Source of the DNA: UBA7672 sp963738625
GTDB taxonomy: Bacteria > Pseudomonadota > Alphaproteobacteria > Caulobacterales > Hyphomonadaceae
Direction: 5' to 3'
Assembly (NCBI GenBank): GCA_963738625.1
Contig: CAVTXH010000020.1
Coordinates: 682,001-746,000 of the forward strand
DNA: 64,000 bases
The notes beneath the pieces were generated by a model. That model had not been told where the DNA came from. It did not search any database and saw only the letters and a program-made list of their open reading frames with translations. Numbering within the stretch: position 1 is the first letter of the stretch; each line of letters begins with the position of its first letter. This document shows positions 51,199 through 60,350 of the stretch, piece by piece. The position numbers and the translations under genes were made by a program.

Positions 51199-53376
51199 CT
51201 ATTGCGGTTTGGCTGCCGCTTCCTGGGCGGCTTTCTCGTCGTTGGCGCGCTTGATGACGTAGGCGAGGATCGAGTCGGTGGTTTCCTCATCCAGCATGGT
51301 CGCAAATCCCGGCATGCCGCGTGTCGCGCGTTCGCCGTTGCGAACCGGCCCGTTCCATTGATTGCGGAACGGCAGGAGCGACGAGTAGCGCAGGTCCGGC
51401 GCGGTCGCGCCTGCCGCGGGGACGGCGGTTCCGCCATGGCAGACCGCGCAGTTGGCGGCAAAGGCTTGTTCGCCCGCAGCGACGGTCTCGTTATTCGCTG
51501 TCAGAAGCGGCGGGTTGATCGTTACCTGCTTGGGCGCGGCGCCGGCGCCGGGCGCCGCCATTGCGGCAGGCAGGGAGGCAGAGCCGCCCGGCCTGAAGAC
51601 CATGATGCGCGAGTTGTTGGCGCTGACGCCGACGGTGCGCTTCTGGCCTGGCGGCAAACCGCGGGCGCCTACGAGGACCGCTACCTGCTGCTGGCCATCG
51701 ACCAGGTAGGTGGAAGGCGCTGCGACGACGCGCGCCTGAGTGGGCGCAGCCCACAGCTCCTTGCCTGTGCGAGCGTCATACGCAACGAACTGGCCGTTGT
51801 GGTTGCCGGAGAAGATCAAGTTGCCGGACGTCGCGAGAATGCCGCTGGCGCCGTATTCTTTGTTTGGAATGCGCCACACTTCCTTCGCCTTGGCGGGATC
51901 CCAGGCCAGGATGTAGCTGGTGACGTTGCCGCGCGGCGGCGCGCCCGGCTTGGTGTAGAGCGAGGCGCCGCCAGAAAAGTCGGTCCCCGTATTCCAGCCT
52001 TTGGGGTTGAAGACGAAGTCGTCCTGCGCGGCGTAAGGCGCGTTGGAGACCGTAACCGGGATGTACACATAGCCGGTCTCGGGGCTGTAGGCCATCGGAT
52101 GCCAGTTGTGCATCCCGAGCGCGGCCGGCCAGATGATGACCGGTTTGCCGCTCTTGCTGTAACGCGCGTCGGGGTTCTCGACCGGCCTGCCGGTCTTCAT
52201 GTCGATGTGCGTCGCCCAGTTGGTTTCGGGGACGTACTTCTCAGCCGACAGGAGCTTCCCGGATTTGGCTTCGAGCACGTAGTAGAACCCGTTCTTGGAG
52301 GCCTGCATCACGACGTGGGTCTTGCCGCGCTCGAGCTTGAGGTCGGCGACCATGAGCGGATTGCAGTTGTCATAGTCCCACTCGTCACCCGGCGTTTCCT
52401 GGTAGTGCCAGGCATATTTGCCTGTGTCCGCGTTGAGCGCGACGATGGATGAAACAAAGAGGTTGTCGCCCCCGCCTGGGCTGCGGGCCTCTTGCGCCCA
52501 CGACAGGCCATTGCCGGTGCCGAAATAGATCAGGTTTGTGTCCGGATCGTAGACGATGGAATCCCAGATCGTCGCGCCGCCGCCGAGCTTCCAGTATTGA
52601 TCGCCTTTCCATGTCTTTGCAGCCTCGGCGAGTTCAGGCTGCTCGTATGGTTTGGCCGGATCGCCCGGTACAGAATACCAACGCCAGAGCTGCTTGCCCG
52701 TCTCCGCGTCGAAGGCGGAGATGTAGCCGCGGATATCGTATTCGGCGCCGCCGTTGCCGATGAAGACCTTGCCGTTGGCGATGCGCGGTGCGCCGGTGAT
52801 GGTGTGGTGCGTGCCGGGAGGCGTCGTCGGCGCCGACCAGACTTCCTTGCCGGTCTTGCCGTCGAGCGCGATCAGACGACCGTCGAGCGCGCCGAGGTAG
52901 ATCTTGCCGTTCCACGCGGCGACCCCGCGGTTCACGACATCGCAGCACGCATCGGCGCCCTTGGCGCGATCCACCTTCGGATCATACGCCCACAGCAGTT
53001 CACCTGACTTGATGTTGTACGCCTTCACCAGGCTCCACGCGGTGGTGAGGTACATCACGCCGTCGACCACGACGGGCGTGGATTCCTGGCCGCGCTCCGT
53101 ATCGATGTCCGCGTACCAGGCGAGGCCAAGCTTCGAGACGTTTGTTTCGTTGATCTGATCGAGCAGGCTAAAGCGCTGCTCGTCATAATCGCCGCCCGTG
53201 GCGAGCCATGAGCCAGGCTCGCGGCTGGCGTTCAGCAGGCGCTCCTGGTTCACCGCAGCCGATCCCACAGGATAGACCATGGCCGGCGCATCCGCAGTCT
53301 TGGTCGGACTGGCGTTGCTGCAGGCAGCCAGCAGAGCCGGCACGGCGACAGCCAGCGACAACAGATAGGCGCGCAT
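51199..53376 (-). CDS. PQQ-dependent quinohemoprotein alcohol dehydrogenase (lipoprotein)
   Basis: A 725-residue type II quinohemoprotein. A lipobox LLAACS gives Cys19, so it should be anchored in a membrane facing the periplasm. The eight-bladed propeller contains the adjacent-Cys ring C144-C145 (GADACCDVVNRG) and several tryptophan-docking repeats (TGKLWAAPTQAR-like). The C-terminal cytochrome c domain has C643AVC646H647 with axial Met688 in RGMPGF. It oxidises primary alcohols or aldehydes and passes electrons to the respiratory chain. AGGAGGG precedes the ATG. PQQ synthesis genes are not in this window. Confidence 0.96.
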   Translation of the reverse strand: MRAYLLSLAVAVPALLAACSNASPTKTADAPAMVYPVGSAAVNQERLLNASREPGSWLATGGDYDEQRFSLLDQINETNVSKLGLAWYADIDTERGQESTPVVVDGVMYLTTAWSLVKAYNIKSGELLWAYDPKVDRAKGADACCDVVNRGVAAWNGKIYLGALDGRLIALDGKTGKEVWSAPTTPPGTHHTITGAPRIANGKVFIGNGGAEYDIRGYISAFDAETGKQLWRWYSVPGDPAKPYEQPELAEAAKTWKGDQYWKLGGGATIWDSIVYDPDTNLIYFGTGNGLSWAQEARSPGGGDNLFVSSIVALNADTGKYAWHYQETPGDEWDYDNCNPLMVADLKLERGKTHVVMQASKNGFYYVLEAKSGKLLSAEKYVPETNWATHIDMKTGRPVENPDARYSKSGKPVIIWPAALGMHNWHPMAYSPETGYVYIPVTVSNAPYAAQDDFVFNPKGWNTGTDFSGGASLYTKPGAPPRGNVTSYILAWDPAKAKEVWRIPNKEYGASGILATSGNLIFSGNHNGQFVAYDARTGKELWAAPTQARVVAAPSTYLVDGQQQVAVLVGARGLPPGQKRTVGVSANNSRIMVFRPGGSASLPAAMAAPGAGAAPKQVTINPPLLTANNETVAAGEQAFAANCAVCHGGTAVPAAGATAPDLRYSSLLPFRNQWNGPVRNGERATRGMPGFATMLDEETTDSILAYVIKRANDEKAAQEAAAKPQ

Positions 53377-53549
53377 GGAAAACCCTCCTGGGCGGCCGAT
53401 TCCGGCCTTGTATTTCTTGTGGGCGTTGAACGCATTCCCCGACCACCCGGCGGCGCCAACCTAGGAGGGGCCGCGTCGGGCTGCAATACGCAGCGGTTTC
53501 CGGATTGCTCCTGGTTGCCGCGCTGCGGCGTCGCAGCTAGTGCGGCTGG

Positions 53550-54001
53550 ATGCCGAATCCTCCCGCTGGCAAACTCGACGCTATCGCCATCAAAGCAGGT
53601 CCGCGCTACGCGGCGGAGGACATTCACGACGCTTCGATCTCAGTGGAGGCGGGCGTTGCCGGCGACTGGCGAGGCAACTCGATCGGCCGCCAGATCACGA
53701 TTTTGTTTGCCGAGGATTGGGCGAGGGCCGTCGCCGGCCTCGATCCAAACGCGTGGTGGACTGTGCGCCGGGCCAACCTGCTGGTGTCCGGTCTTGCCAA
53801 TCCGCGGGCGCCCGGCGGCGTGCTTGCGATCGGCGAGCGCGGCTCTTCATCACCGGCGAGACAACGCCATGCAGCCGGATAGAGCAGCAGCTTCCCGGCT
53901 TGCGCGCAGCGCTGGCGCCGAATTGGCGCGGGGGCCTCACCGCGGATGTCCTAGCCGGCGGCGAGATCTCAGTGGGCGACGCGGTGAAGTGGCTTGTCTA
54001 G
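53550..54001 (+). pseudogene. MOSC-domain protein with a one-base frameshift
   Basis: The first frame (53550 on) reads AIAIKAGPRYAAEDI, EAGVAGDWRGNSIGRQITIL, EDWARAVAGL, WTTRRANLLV-like WWTVRRANLL, PGGVLAIGE. It is out of frame after about 53836. The next frame then continues ARLFITGETTPCSRIEQQLP, GLRAALAPNWRGG, GEISVGDAVKWLV to a stop at 54001. Together these make a normal ~150-residue MOSC domain with the C-x-R motif (PCSR). The frame change equals one missing base near 53836. Stop codons of this gene and the LOG gene share the CTAG at 53998-54001. It could be a real decay or a sequencing error. Confidence 0.85.
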
Positions 54002-54558
54002 TCCAGAATGATCGCGCGCTGGTGCAGCGCGTCGAGTGCGGCTTCGGGCGAGCTGGTGTCCGCCATCAGCGCGCGGAAGCTCCCCGGCAGGAAGCCGCCT
54101 TCGATCATGTGGTCGACGAGGACGAAGAACGGCGCCCAGTAGTTGTTCTCGCTGAGGAACGCCATCGGCTTGCGGTGCAGCGACAGCTTCGCCCACGACA
54201 GCGTCTCGACAGCCTCCTCAAGCGTGCCGATGCCGCCAGGCAGGACGATAAGGCCGTCGGCTTCGTCGAGCAGGGCCTGTTTCCGCTGGTGCATGTTGTC
54301 GGTGTAGCGGTTCTCGATGCCGTCGAGCACGCCTTCAAGCTCGCGCAGGAAGTGCGGCATCACGCCGAGCACCTTGCCGCCGCTGTCACGCGCGGCGGAG
54401 GCCACCTTGCCCATCAGGCCGACATTGCCGCCGCCATAGACGGTGCGCCATCCGCGCCTGGCAATGGCCTTGCCCAGACGGGTGGCGAGATCGGGGTATC
54501 GGAGATCGGCGCCGTTCGCGGAGCCGCAGTAGACAGTCACGGACGTAATTCCGGGCAT
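53998..54558 (-). CDS. LOG-family (cytokinin riboside 5'-monophosphate phosphoribohydrolase-like) protein
   Basis: A 186-residue LOG protein with the diagnostic PGGIGTLEE near 108 and GGGNVGLMG near 42. LOG proteins split N6-modified or plain AMP into base and ribose-5-phosphate, and act in nucleotide salvage or tRNA turnover in bacteria. The ATG at 54558 has AGAGGAAA upstream; a longer frame to 54648 is not supported. It converges on the frameshifted MOSC gene. Confidence 0.92.
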   Translation of the reverse strand: MPGITSVTVYCGSANGADLRYPDLATRLGKAIARRGWRTVYGGGNVGLMGKVASAARDSGGKVLGVMPHFLRELEGVLDGIENRYTDNMHQRKQALLDEADGLIVLPGGIGTLEEAVETLSWAKLSLHRKPMAFLSENNYWAPFFVLVDHMIEGGFLPGSFRALMADTSSPEAALDALHQRAIILD

Positions 54559-54709
54559 TTCTTTCCTCTTCTTAGGCCCAATAGATGCGATGCTTTGGGC
54601 CGGTCGCAAAGCGCCGCGCCTGCAAAGGTTCGACGACAGAAAACGCATCGCGCCTCTGATTGACCGGGAACTCTAGCGTTTCCGTCTCCGGCAACCTAAA
54701 TAGCGCCAC

Positions 54710-56551
54710 ATGGCCACACATCCCAAAGCCGCCTCCGCCGACGTCGATGCGATCGAGAGCGGGGACGCAGGCATCGGGATATCGCTGGTCCGCATCGGCA
54801 AGATCATGGCCCGGCCGGAGCTGGCGAAATGGCGCCTGGTGATGGTGCTGGCGCTCGTCCTGACGCTCGCCTCCAAAGTCTTCTCGGTCTACGCGCCGGT
54901 CTTCCTGGGCGACGCCATCAACGCGCTGTCGGGCCCAGACGCGACGATGGCGGCTGTCATCGCGCTGCTTGGCTGGTGGACCGGCGCGCGCATCCTGTCG
55001 TCGAATCTTCCCTACCTCCGCGATGCGCTGTTTGCGCCGGTAAGCCAGGACGCGCAGCGACTCGTCGCCGTCGAGGCTTATGGCCACGCGCAGGGTCTCT
55101 CGCTGCAGTTCCACCAGACACGGCGCACGGGCGCGCTCAACCGCGTGATCGACCGCGGCGTCGCGGCGCTCGACTATCTGATCCGCTTTCTCGGCTTCAA
55201 CATCGGGCCGACGCTGATCGAACTGGCGCTCGCCGCCTTCGTGTTGACCACGCGCTACAACCCGCTTTCTGCGCTGGTCGCGGTTCTGGTCGTTGCGCTC
55301 TACGCGGTCTTCACCGCCGTGCTCACCAACTGGCGCGTCGAGCAGCGGCGCAAGCTGAATGCGGCGGATACCGAGCTACGCGCTATGGCGGTCGACAGCC
55401 TGACCAATTTCGAGACGGTGAAGGCCTTCGCTGCCGAAACCCGCGAGACGACGCGCTACGACGCGGCGATGCGCGTCTACAACAAGCACATGGTGGACGT
55501 GTCGCGCTCGCTCGCCCTGCTTAACACCGGGCAGGACATCCTCATGGCGATCGGCCTCACGGGGGTTGCCGCGCTCACTGCGTTCTCGGTGTTCGATGGC
55601 CGCGCACAGGCGGGCGACATCGCCGCGGTGGTGATGATCATGGGCAATCTCTATCGCCCGCTGTCGATTCTCGGCTGGGCGTTCCGCGAGATCAAGCAGG
55701 GCGCGGTCGACCTCGAAAAGCTATACGGCCTGCTCAACATGAAGCCGGAAGTGTCCGATGCGCCCGACGCCCGGCCGCTTGTCGTAAAGGGCGGCGCGGT
55801 GCGCTTCGACAATGTCACCTTTACGCACGATGCGCGTTCGGCCGGCCTTGAACACGTATCGTTCGACGTGAAGCCCGGAACCAAGCTTGCAATCGTTGGC
55901 CCTTCCGGCTCCGGCAAGTCGACGCTGCTGAAGCTGCTGTTCCGTTTCTACGATACAAAGGGGGGCCGCGTGCTCGTCGACGGCCAGGACGTGCGCGACC
56001 TGAAGCAGGAATCCCTGCGCGAAGCGATCGGCCTCGTGCCCCAGGAAGTGGTGCTGTTCAACACCTCCATGAAGGACAACCTGCTCTATGGCCGCCCCGG
56101 CGCCACGGACGAGGAGCTGCGCGATGCTGCTCGCCGCGCCCAGCTTCTGGAGTTCATCGACAAGCTGCCCAAGGGCTGGGAGACGCGTGTGGGTGAACGC
56201 GGCGTCAAACTCTCCGGCGGCGAGCGCCAGCGCGTCGGCATTGCGCGCGCCATTCTCAAGAATCCGGCCATCCTCGTTCTGGATGAGGCGACCTCCGCAC
56301 TCGACTCGGCTACCGAAGCGGACGTGCAGGGCGCGCTTGAGGAAGCCTCCAAGGGGCGCACCACGCTGATGGTCGCGCACCGTCTCTCCACAGTTGCCGG
56401 CGCCGACGAGATTCTGGTGCTCGACGAGGGCAGGATCGTCGAACGCGGAACGCACCATGAGCTGCTGGATGCAGGCGGGCTCTATGCGGACCTGTGGAGC
56501 CGGCAGTCACGTGCACATGACCTGGCGGCCGAGGCGGCGCAGGTGGCCTGA
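54710..56551 (+). CDS. Atm1/HMT-type ABC exporter (fused permease-ATPase)
   Basis: A 613-residue half-transporter. Six membrane helices cover about residues 45-330; segments LPYLRDALFAPVSQDAQR and LVAVEAYGHAQGLSLQFHQTRRTG are near 100 and 120. The ATPase has Walker A GPSGSGKSTLLKLL near 400, the ABC signature LSGGERQRVGIAR near 504, and Walker B ILVLDEATSALD near 527. The loop with FHxxR-like FHQTRRTGAL is typical of the Atm1 group that exports glutathione-linked or sulfur species, often for metal or redox stress. The start at 54710 fits the family. Confidence 0.95.
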   Translation: MATHPKAASADVDAIESGDAGIGISLVRIGKIMARPELAKWRLVMVLALVLTLASKVFSVYAPVFLGDAINALSGPDATMAAVIALLGWWTGARILSSNLPYLRDALFAPVSQDAQRLVAVEAYGHAQGLSLQFHQTRRTGALNRVIDRGVAALDYLIRFLGFNIGPTLIELALAAFVLTTRYNPLSALVAVLVVALYAVFTAVLTNWRVEQRRKLNAADTELRAMAVDSLTNFETVKAFAAETRETTRYDAAMRVYNKHMVDVSRSLALLNTGQDILMAIGLTGVAALTAFSVFDGRAQAGDIAAVVMIMGNLYRPLSILGWAFREIKQGAVDLEKLYGLLNMKPEVSDAPDARPLVVKGGAVRFDNVTFTHDARSAGLEHVSFDVKPGTKLAIVGPSGSGKSTLLKLLFRFYDTKGGRVLVDGQDVRDLKQESLREAIGLVPQEVVLFNTSMKDNLLYGRPGATDEELRDAARRAQLLEFIDKLPKGWETRVGERGVKLSGGERQRVGIARAILKNPAILVLDEATSALDSATEADVQGALEEASKGRTTLMVAHRLSTVAGADEILVLDEGRIVERGTHHELLDAGGLYADLWSRQSRAHDLAAEAAQVA

Positions 56552-56589
56552 GGTTTCTTCACCGTGTGTCGGAACCGGCGGGCGCGAAG

Positions 56590-57039
56590 CTACCGCGCCG
56601 GGGCGGGCACGGGAGTGAAGCTCGACGGGCCAAAGCCGGATTCCTGATAAACGGCTTCGCCCTTCTTCCCGAAGCCGTAGTGCGGCGTGTTGGCCGGGAC
56701 AACGAAATAGCTCCCCTCCGGATACAGCTTGCAGCCGTTCGCGTCGAACTCCGTACCAAAGCCATAACAGAGTTCGCCGTCGACCACGGTGATCACGCGG
56801 GGATCGGGATGGGTGTGCGGCATGATCTTGCCGCCCTGAAGAATGTGAACGCGGATCGTGTAAGGCGCGGCCGCATTCGTGCTGCCATCCAGCATGGCGG
56901 AGAAGGCGCCTGTGCCTGCGCCCATGGAGCTGAACGTCGCGTTGTCGAGCCACGCCGGTGCGGATGCTCCCGGCGGCGCCGTAGCGCAAGCAGATGCCGC
57001 AATCCCCAGAGCCGCAGAGGCGATATGAGCCAGCTTCAT
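56590..57039 (-). CDS. Cupin-domain lipoprotein
   Basis: A 149-residue lipoprotein with lipobox AASACA. The cupin metal motif is MPHTHPDPRVITVVDGELC near residues 75-93 (H-x-H then Glu), followed by PEGSYFVVPANTPHYG near 108-123, which completes the second cupin motif with His. It should bind a metal and may act on a small periplasmic compound. GGAGA precedes the ATG at 57039; the longer frame to 57249 is spurious. Confidence 0.85.
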   Translation of the reverse strand: MKLAHIASAALGIAASACATAPPGASAPAWLDNATFSSMGAGTGAFSAMLDGSTNAAAPYTIRVHILQGGKIMPHTHPDPRVITVVDGELCYGFGTEFDANGCKLYPEGSYFVVPANTPHYGFGKKGEAVYQESGFGPSSFTPVPAPAR

Positions 57040-57126
57040 CGAGATCTCCCCGGAACGGTCTTGTCTAATGGTTCCGGCCAGCGATCGCCAGTCCGCCGCA
57101 ATTTCGTTGACCTGACCACCTCTTAA

Positions 57127-57930
57127 ATGCGACTCGCAGGGGTCGCTGTCGGGGTCCGCATGCGCTCTTTCGTCTTCAACATCGGCTTCTGGTGGATTTC
57201 GATCCTCTACGTGCTCCTTGCGGCGCTCCTGGCGCTGACGCCGGGCCATAGGGGCGTGCGCTGGGCGGTGCGTCGCTATTCGAAACGGATGGTCCAGCTG
57301 ATGAAGTTATGCGGCATCCAGCCCGAGGCGCGCGGCAAGGAGCGCCTGCCGCCGGCGCCCTTCATCGTCGCGCCCAAGCATTCGAGCTATGGCGATGGCT
57401 TCATGATGTACGTACAGTTCGACGACGTTGCGTTCGTCACCGGCGACCATCTCGAGCGCTTTCCGTTGGTGCCGAAAGTCCTCGAGAAACTCGGCGCGAT
57501 CGTCATCGACAATTGCGGCGGACCGGAAGCGCGCAAGGATCTCGCGGCCAGCTTTGCGAAGGCGGCCGAGGACAAACGCATCGTGCTGATCTATCCGGAA
57601 GGGCATCTCGCAAAAGTTGGCGAGCACAAGCGCTTCCGCGCCGGCGTGTGGCACATGCAGGAGGCGTCGAAATGGCCGGTTGTGCCGGTCGCGACCAGCC
57701 TAGGCCTGCGCTGGCAGCAGGAAGACTACCAGAAATATCCGGGACCAGCAGTTATCGAGTTCCTCGATCCCATCATGCCTGGCCTCGGCAAGGACGAATT
57801 CCTCGAAAAGCTCGGCGCTGCGATCACGACCAACACCGATCGTTTGATCGAGGAAGGCCGGGAGTGGGACCGGGCGAACAATCTCGAGCGGCGGCCGCAG
57901 GCGCCGCTTGAACCGCAGCCTGCGGAGTAA
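57127..57930 (+). CDS. plsC: 1-acyl-sn-glycerol-3-phosphate acyltransferase (PlsC-like)
   Basis: A 267-residue membrane-bound acyltransferase. A membrane segment at about 13-38 (FVFNIGFWWISILYVLLAAL) precedes motif I KHSSYGDG near 79 (H-x4-D), and YPEGHLAKVG near 158 fills the place of PEGTRS (Gly-His instead of Gly-Thr). It adds the second fatty acid in phosphatidic acid synthesis. The start may be 57127 or 57160; neither has a strong ribosome site. Confidence 0.9.
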   Translation: MRLAGVAVGVRMRSFVFNIGFWWISILYVLLAALLALTPGHRGVRWAVRRYSKRMVQLMKLCGIQPEARGKERLPPAPFIVAPKHSSYGDGFMMYVQFDDVAFVTGDHLERFPLVPKVLEKLGAIVIDNCGGPEARKDLAASFAKAAEDKRIVLIYPEGHLAKVGEHKRFRAGVWHMQEASKWPVVPVATSLGLRWQQEDYQKYPGPAVIEFLDPIMPGLGKDEFLEKLGAAITTNTDRLIEEGREWDRANNLERRPQAPLEPQPAE

Positions 57931-58004
57931 CCGCAATTGCGCATTCTCATGCAGGCATGCTCAATCTAGACACGTACGGAACGGCCGATATTTTCGGAGG
58001 ACGC

Positions 58005-58232
58005 ATGGCCCGCAAGCCGCAGCGCGATATGGAGAAGACCTACGGCCGCTCCCAGTTCGTCGCGAAGCTTCGCCGCTTCGCCGACAGTGTGGAGCGGGGC
58101 GAGCCGTTCGCGATCCAGATCGCCGGCGAACGCATCCACGTTCCCGCACGAGCCGTATTCAGTATCGAGCACGAGCGCTCCAGCGACGGCGAAGAGATCG
58201 AGTTTCAGATGAAGTGGAAAGCAGAGCCATGA
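58005..58232 (+). CDS. Amphi-Trp-domain small protein
   Basis: A 75-residue protein: a charged helical start (RSQFVAKLRRFADSVERGEP), strands with AIQIAGERIHVPARAVFSI and an end in EFQMKWKAEP. This is the helix-strand-strand layout of the amphi-Trp family, with the C-terminal Trp. Its role is unknown. CGGAGG precedes the ATG at 58005. Its stop overlaps the GPx1 start as ATGA, so it is the first gene of a coupled redox cluster. Confidence 0.85.
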   Translation: MARKPQRDMEKTYGRSQFVAKLRRFADSVERGEPFAIQIAGERIHVPARAVFSIEHERSSDGEEIEFQMKWKAEP

Positions 58233-58706
58233 CCACCGCATACGATTTCTCCTTCAATGCGATCGACGGCAAGCCGTTGCCGCTGAAGCAGTTCAGCGGC
58301 CATCCGGTTCTCGTGGTGAACGTCGCTTCGAAATGCGGACTGACGCCGCAGTATGAGGGGATGGTTAAGCTTTACCACGATCTCAAGGACCGCGGGCTTG
58401 TCGTGCTCGGCGTGCCCTCGAACCAGTTCATGGGGCAGGAGCCGGGCACGAACGAGGAGATCGCCACCTTCTGCTCGACGACCTTTGGCGTCGATTTTCC
58501 TATGACGGCGAAGACGGACGTAAAGGGCGACACGGCGCACCCTTTCTACAAATGGATGCTGGGTGAACTCGGGCGCGCCCGCCGATCCGCAGTGGAACTT
58601 TCACAAGCTGCTGATAGGCAAGGATGGCAAGGCAGTGAGGGCGTTCGGTCCGCAGACCGATCCGCTCAGTTCCGAAATCAGGCAGGCAGTCGAAGGGGCG
58701 TTATGA
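58229..58706 (+). pseudogene. Glutathione peroxidase 1, frameshifted by one inserted base
   Basis: The N-terminal ~115 residues read as a normal cysteine-type glutathione peroxidase: FNAIDGKPLPLKQF, VNVASKCGLTPQYEG with the catalytic Cys, and VLGVPSNQF. After a GGG run at 58571-58573 the frame shifts; the +1 frame then gives APADPQWNFHKLLIG, GKAVRAFGPQTDPL and VEGAL before TGA at 58704-58706. One extra G there restores a ~158-residue protein equal in layout to its neighbour. In the sequence as given the frame runs on into GPx2, making a fused 423-residue frame that should not be called as one gene. Confidence 0.88.
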
Positions 58707-59179
58707 CCACGGCATATGATTTCGACTTCACCGCGATCGATGGCTCGCCGATGCCGTTGAAGCTGTTCGAAGGGCAGGCGATGCTTGTCGTCAACGTTGC
58801 ATCGAAGTGCGGGTTCACGCCGCAGTATGAAGGCCTGCAAAAGATCTACACGCAGTATCGCGATCGCGGCTTCACCGTTCTCGGCGTGCCCTCGAACCAG
58901 TTCCTCTGGCAGGAGCCGGCGAAGGAACTGGAGATCGCCGCCTTCTGCCGCGTGAACTACTCCGTCAGTTTTCCGATGACCGAGAAGACGCATGTGAAGG
59001 GCGGCAAGGCGCATCCGTTTTACAAATGGATGCGCGAGCAGCTTGGCCATGCGGCGCATCCGGCGTGGAATTTCCACAAACTGCTGATCGGAAAGCAGGG
59101 CCAAGCGCTGTCTGCCTTCAAGTCGAGCGTGGAGCCAGAAAGTCCGGCGCTAACGCGTGCGATCGAAGCCGCGCTTTAG
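58703..59179 (+). CDS. Glutathione peroxidase 2
   Basis: A 158-residue cysteine-type glutathione peroxidase (BtuE/GPx-like) that reduces peroxides, often using thioredoxin. VNVASKCGFTPQYEG near 35 holds the catalytic Cys; the Gln is in GVPSNQF near 70 and the Trp/Asn in PAWNFHKLLIG near 124. Its ATG overlaps the restored stop of GPx1 as ATGA. The Cys, rather than selenocysteine, is clear. It is a tandem duplicate of GPx1. Confidence 0.94.
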   Translation: MTTAYDFDFTAIDGSPMPLKLFEGQAMLVVNVASKCGFTPQYEGLQKIYTQYRDRGFTVLGVPSNQFLWQEPAKELEIAAFCRVNYSVSFPMTEKTHVKGGKAHPFYKWMREQLGHAAHPAWNFHKLLIGKQGQALSAFKSSVEPESPALTRAIEAAL

Positions 59180-59473
59180 ATACCGATCGGGATCATTATT
59201 ACTCGTTTCGTCGTGCGAACGACAGCGATGCGACGGCCTGCGCGCACGATTCGATCTCGCAACCCGCCGGTTGGAGTCAGACTTTGTGCGAACTGGGTCC
59301 AAGACCGAAATTGACGCCGGAATTCATGCATTTGCACGCCTGCGCCGCTGAGAGGCGCCGCCTAACGACGAGGCGCCCGTGTGTCCGGCGTGTGACAGCG
59401 AATCACGTAGCCCGCTGATAACCCTCCGACCTGCGGGCACATTCCGCCCGCTCCTAATCGACAGGGTCATAAC
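59180..59473. other. Spacer upstream of the outer-membrane barrel gene
   Basis: No gene is seen. The GTG of the barrel gene at 59474 has AGGG upstream. A TTGACG occurs at 59311-59316 without a clear -10 partner. Confidence 0.4.
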
Positions 59474-60217
59474 GTGAAAAAATATGTCGTGACCGCCTCT
59501 CTCATGGCGGGTCTCTCCATGCTCTCGGGCGCCGCTTACGCCCAATCCGGCCATGTCGGCGTCAACTACTCGCGCGCCGATTTCGGCGGCGCCGATGCGG
59601 ACGGCTACGGCGTCGACGGCGCCGTCACCATCCAGACCGGCAATTCGTGGAACGTGCTGCTCGACGGCTCGTTCAGCGACTCGAACGACACCGACACGCA
59701 GTCTCTCGCGGGAACGGTGCACCTGGTCACGCGCAACGATGCCAGCGCCTGGGGCGGCTATGTCGGTCTCACCGACACGGACGACACCAACGCCTACGTG
59801 CTGGGCGGCGAATATGCCCGCTTCATGGGCAACTCCACGCTCGCCCTCGGTCTCGGCTATGGCAGCGTCGATGATGTCGATGTCGATCTCTATGGCCTCA
59901 ACGGCGAATACCGCATTTTCGCGAACGACAACCTGCGCTTCGATCTCGGCGCTGGTCTGGCGCGCGCGGAAGCCGGCGGCGCTGATGCCGACGTGCTGAG
60001 CTTTGGCGCTGGCGTTGAATACCGCTTCGCCAACTCGCCGTTCAGCCTCGGCGCTTCGTACACCTACGTCGACATCGATGACTTCGGCATCGATGGCAAC
60101 GTGATCGGCGTCACGGCCCGCTGGAACTTCGGCAACTCGTCGCTGAAGGAGCGCGACCGTTCGGGCAACACGTTCGGCCCGCTCGGCGGCTTCGGCGGCG
60201 CGCTGACGCTGTTCTAG
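59474..60217 (+). CDS. Outer-membrane beta-barrel protein (porin-like, OmpA/OmpW-type opening)
   Basis: A 247-residue exported protein starting at GTG, with signal peptide KKYVVTASLMAGLSMLSGAAYAQ. The mature part is Gly/Asp-rich with alternating hydrophobic residues (VGVNYSRADFGG, VLGGEYARFMGNS, SFGAGVEYRF), as in eight- to ten-stranded barrels. It closes GGALTLF with terminal Phe. The many Asp residues suggest surface loops that bind calcium or cations. A terminator follows. Confidence 0.87.
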   Translation: MKKYVVTASLMAGLSMLSGAAYAQSGHVGVNYSRADFGGADADGYGVDGAVTIQTGNSWNVLLDGSFSDSNDTDTQSLAGTVHLVTRNDASAWGGYVGLTDTDDTNAYVLGGEYARFMGNSTLALGLGYGSVDDVDVDLYGLNGEYRIFANDNLRFDLGAGLARAEAGGADADVLSFGAGVEYRFANSPFSLGASYTYVDIDDFGIDGNVIGVTARWNFGNSSLKERDRSGNTFGPLGGFGGALTLF

Positions 60218-60260
60218 TCCAAGGCTAGTCGCCGGGTTTCCGGCGGAAGGCAGAACTTCC

Positions 60261-60297
60261 ACGGGGCGGTTCTTCGGGGCCGCCCCGTTCTCGTTTC
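60261..60297 (+). terminator. Terminator of the outer-membrane barrel gene
   Basis: ACGGGGCGG at 60261-60269 pairs with CCGCCCCGT at 60280-60288 across a 10-base loop. TCTCGTTTC follows. Confidence 0.8.
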
Positions 60298-60350
60298 AGA
60301 AAGCTTGATCCCGCCCGCGTTTCAGCGTTGCCTCCCGCCGGGGAGGCGAC

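Noticed and set aside
57908..59179. A single 423-residue double glutathione peroxidase
   Set aside because: The middle 45 residues are nonsense, and the alternative frame restores a normal GPx1 C-terminus and stop. The fusion is explained by one inserted base.
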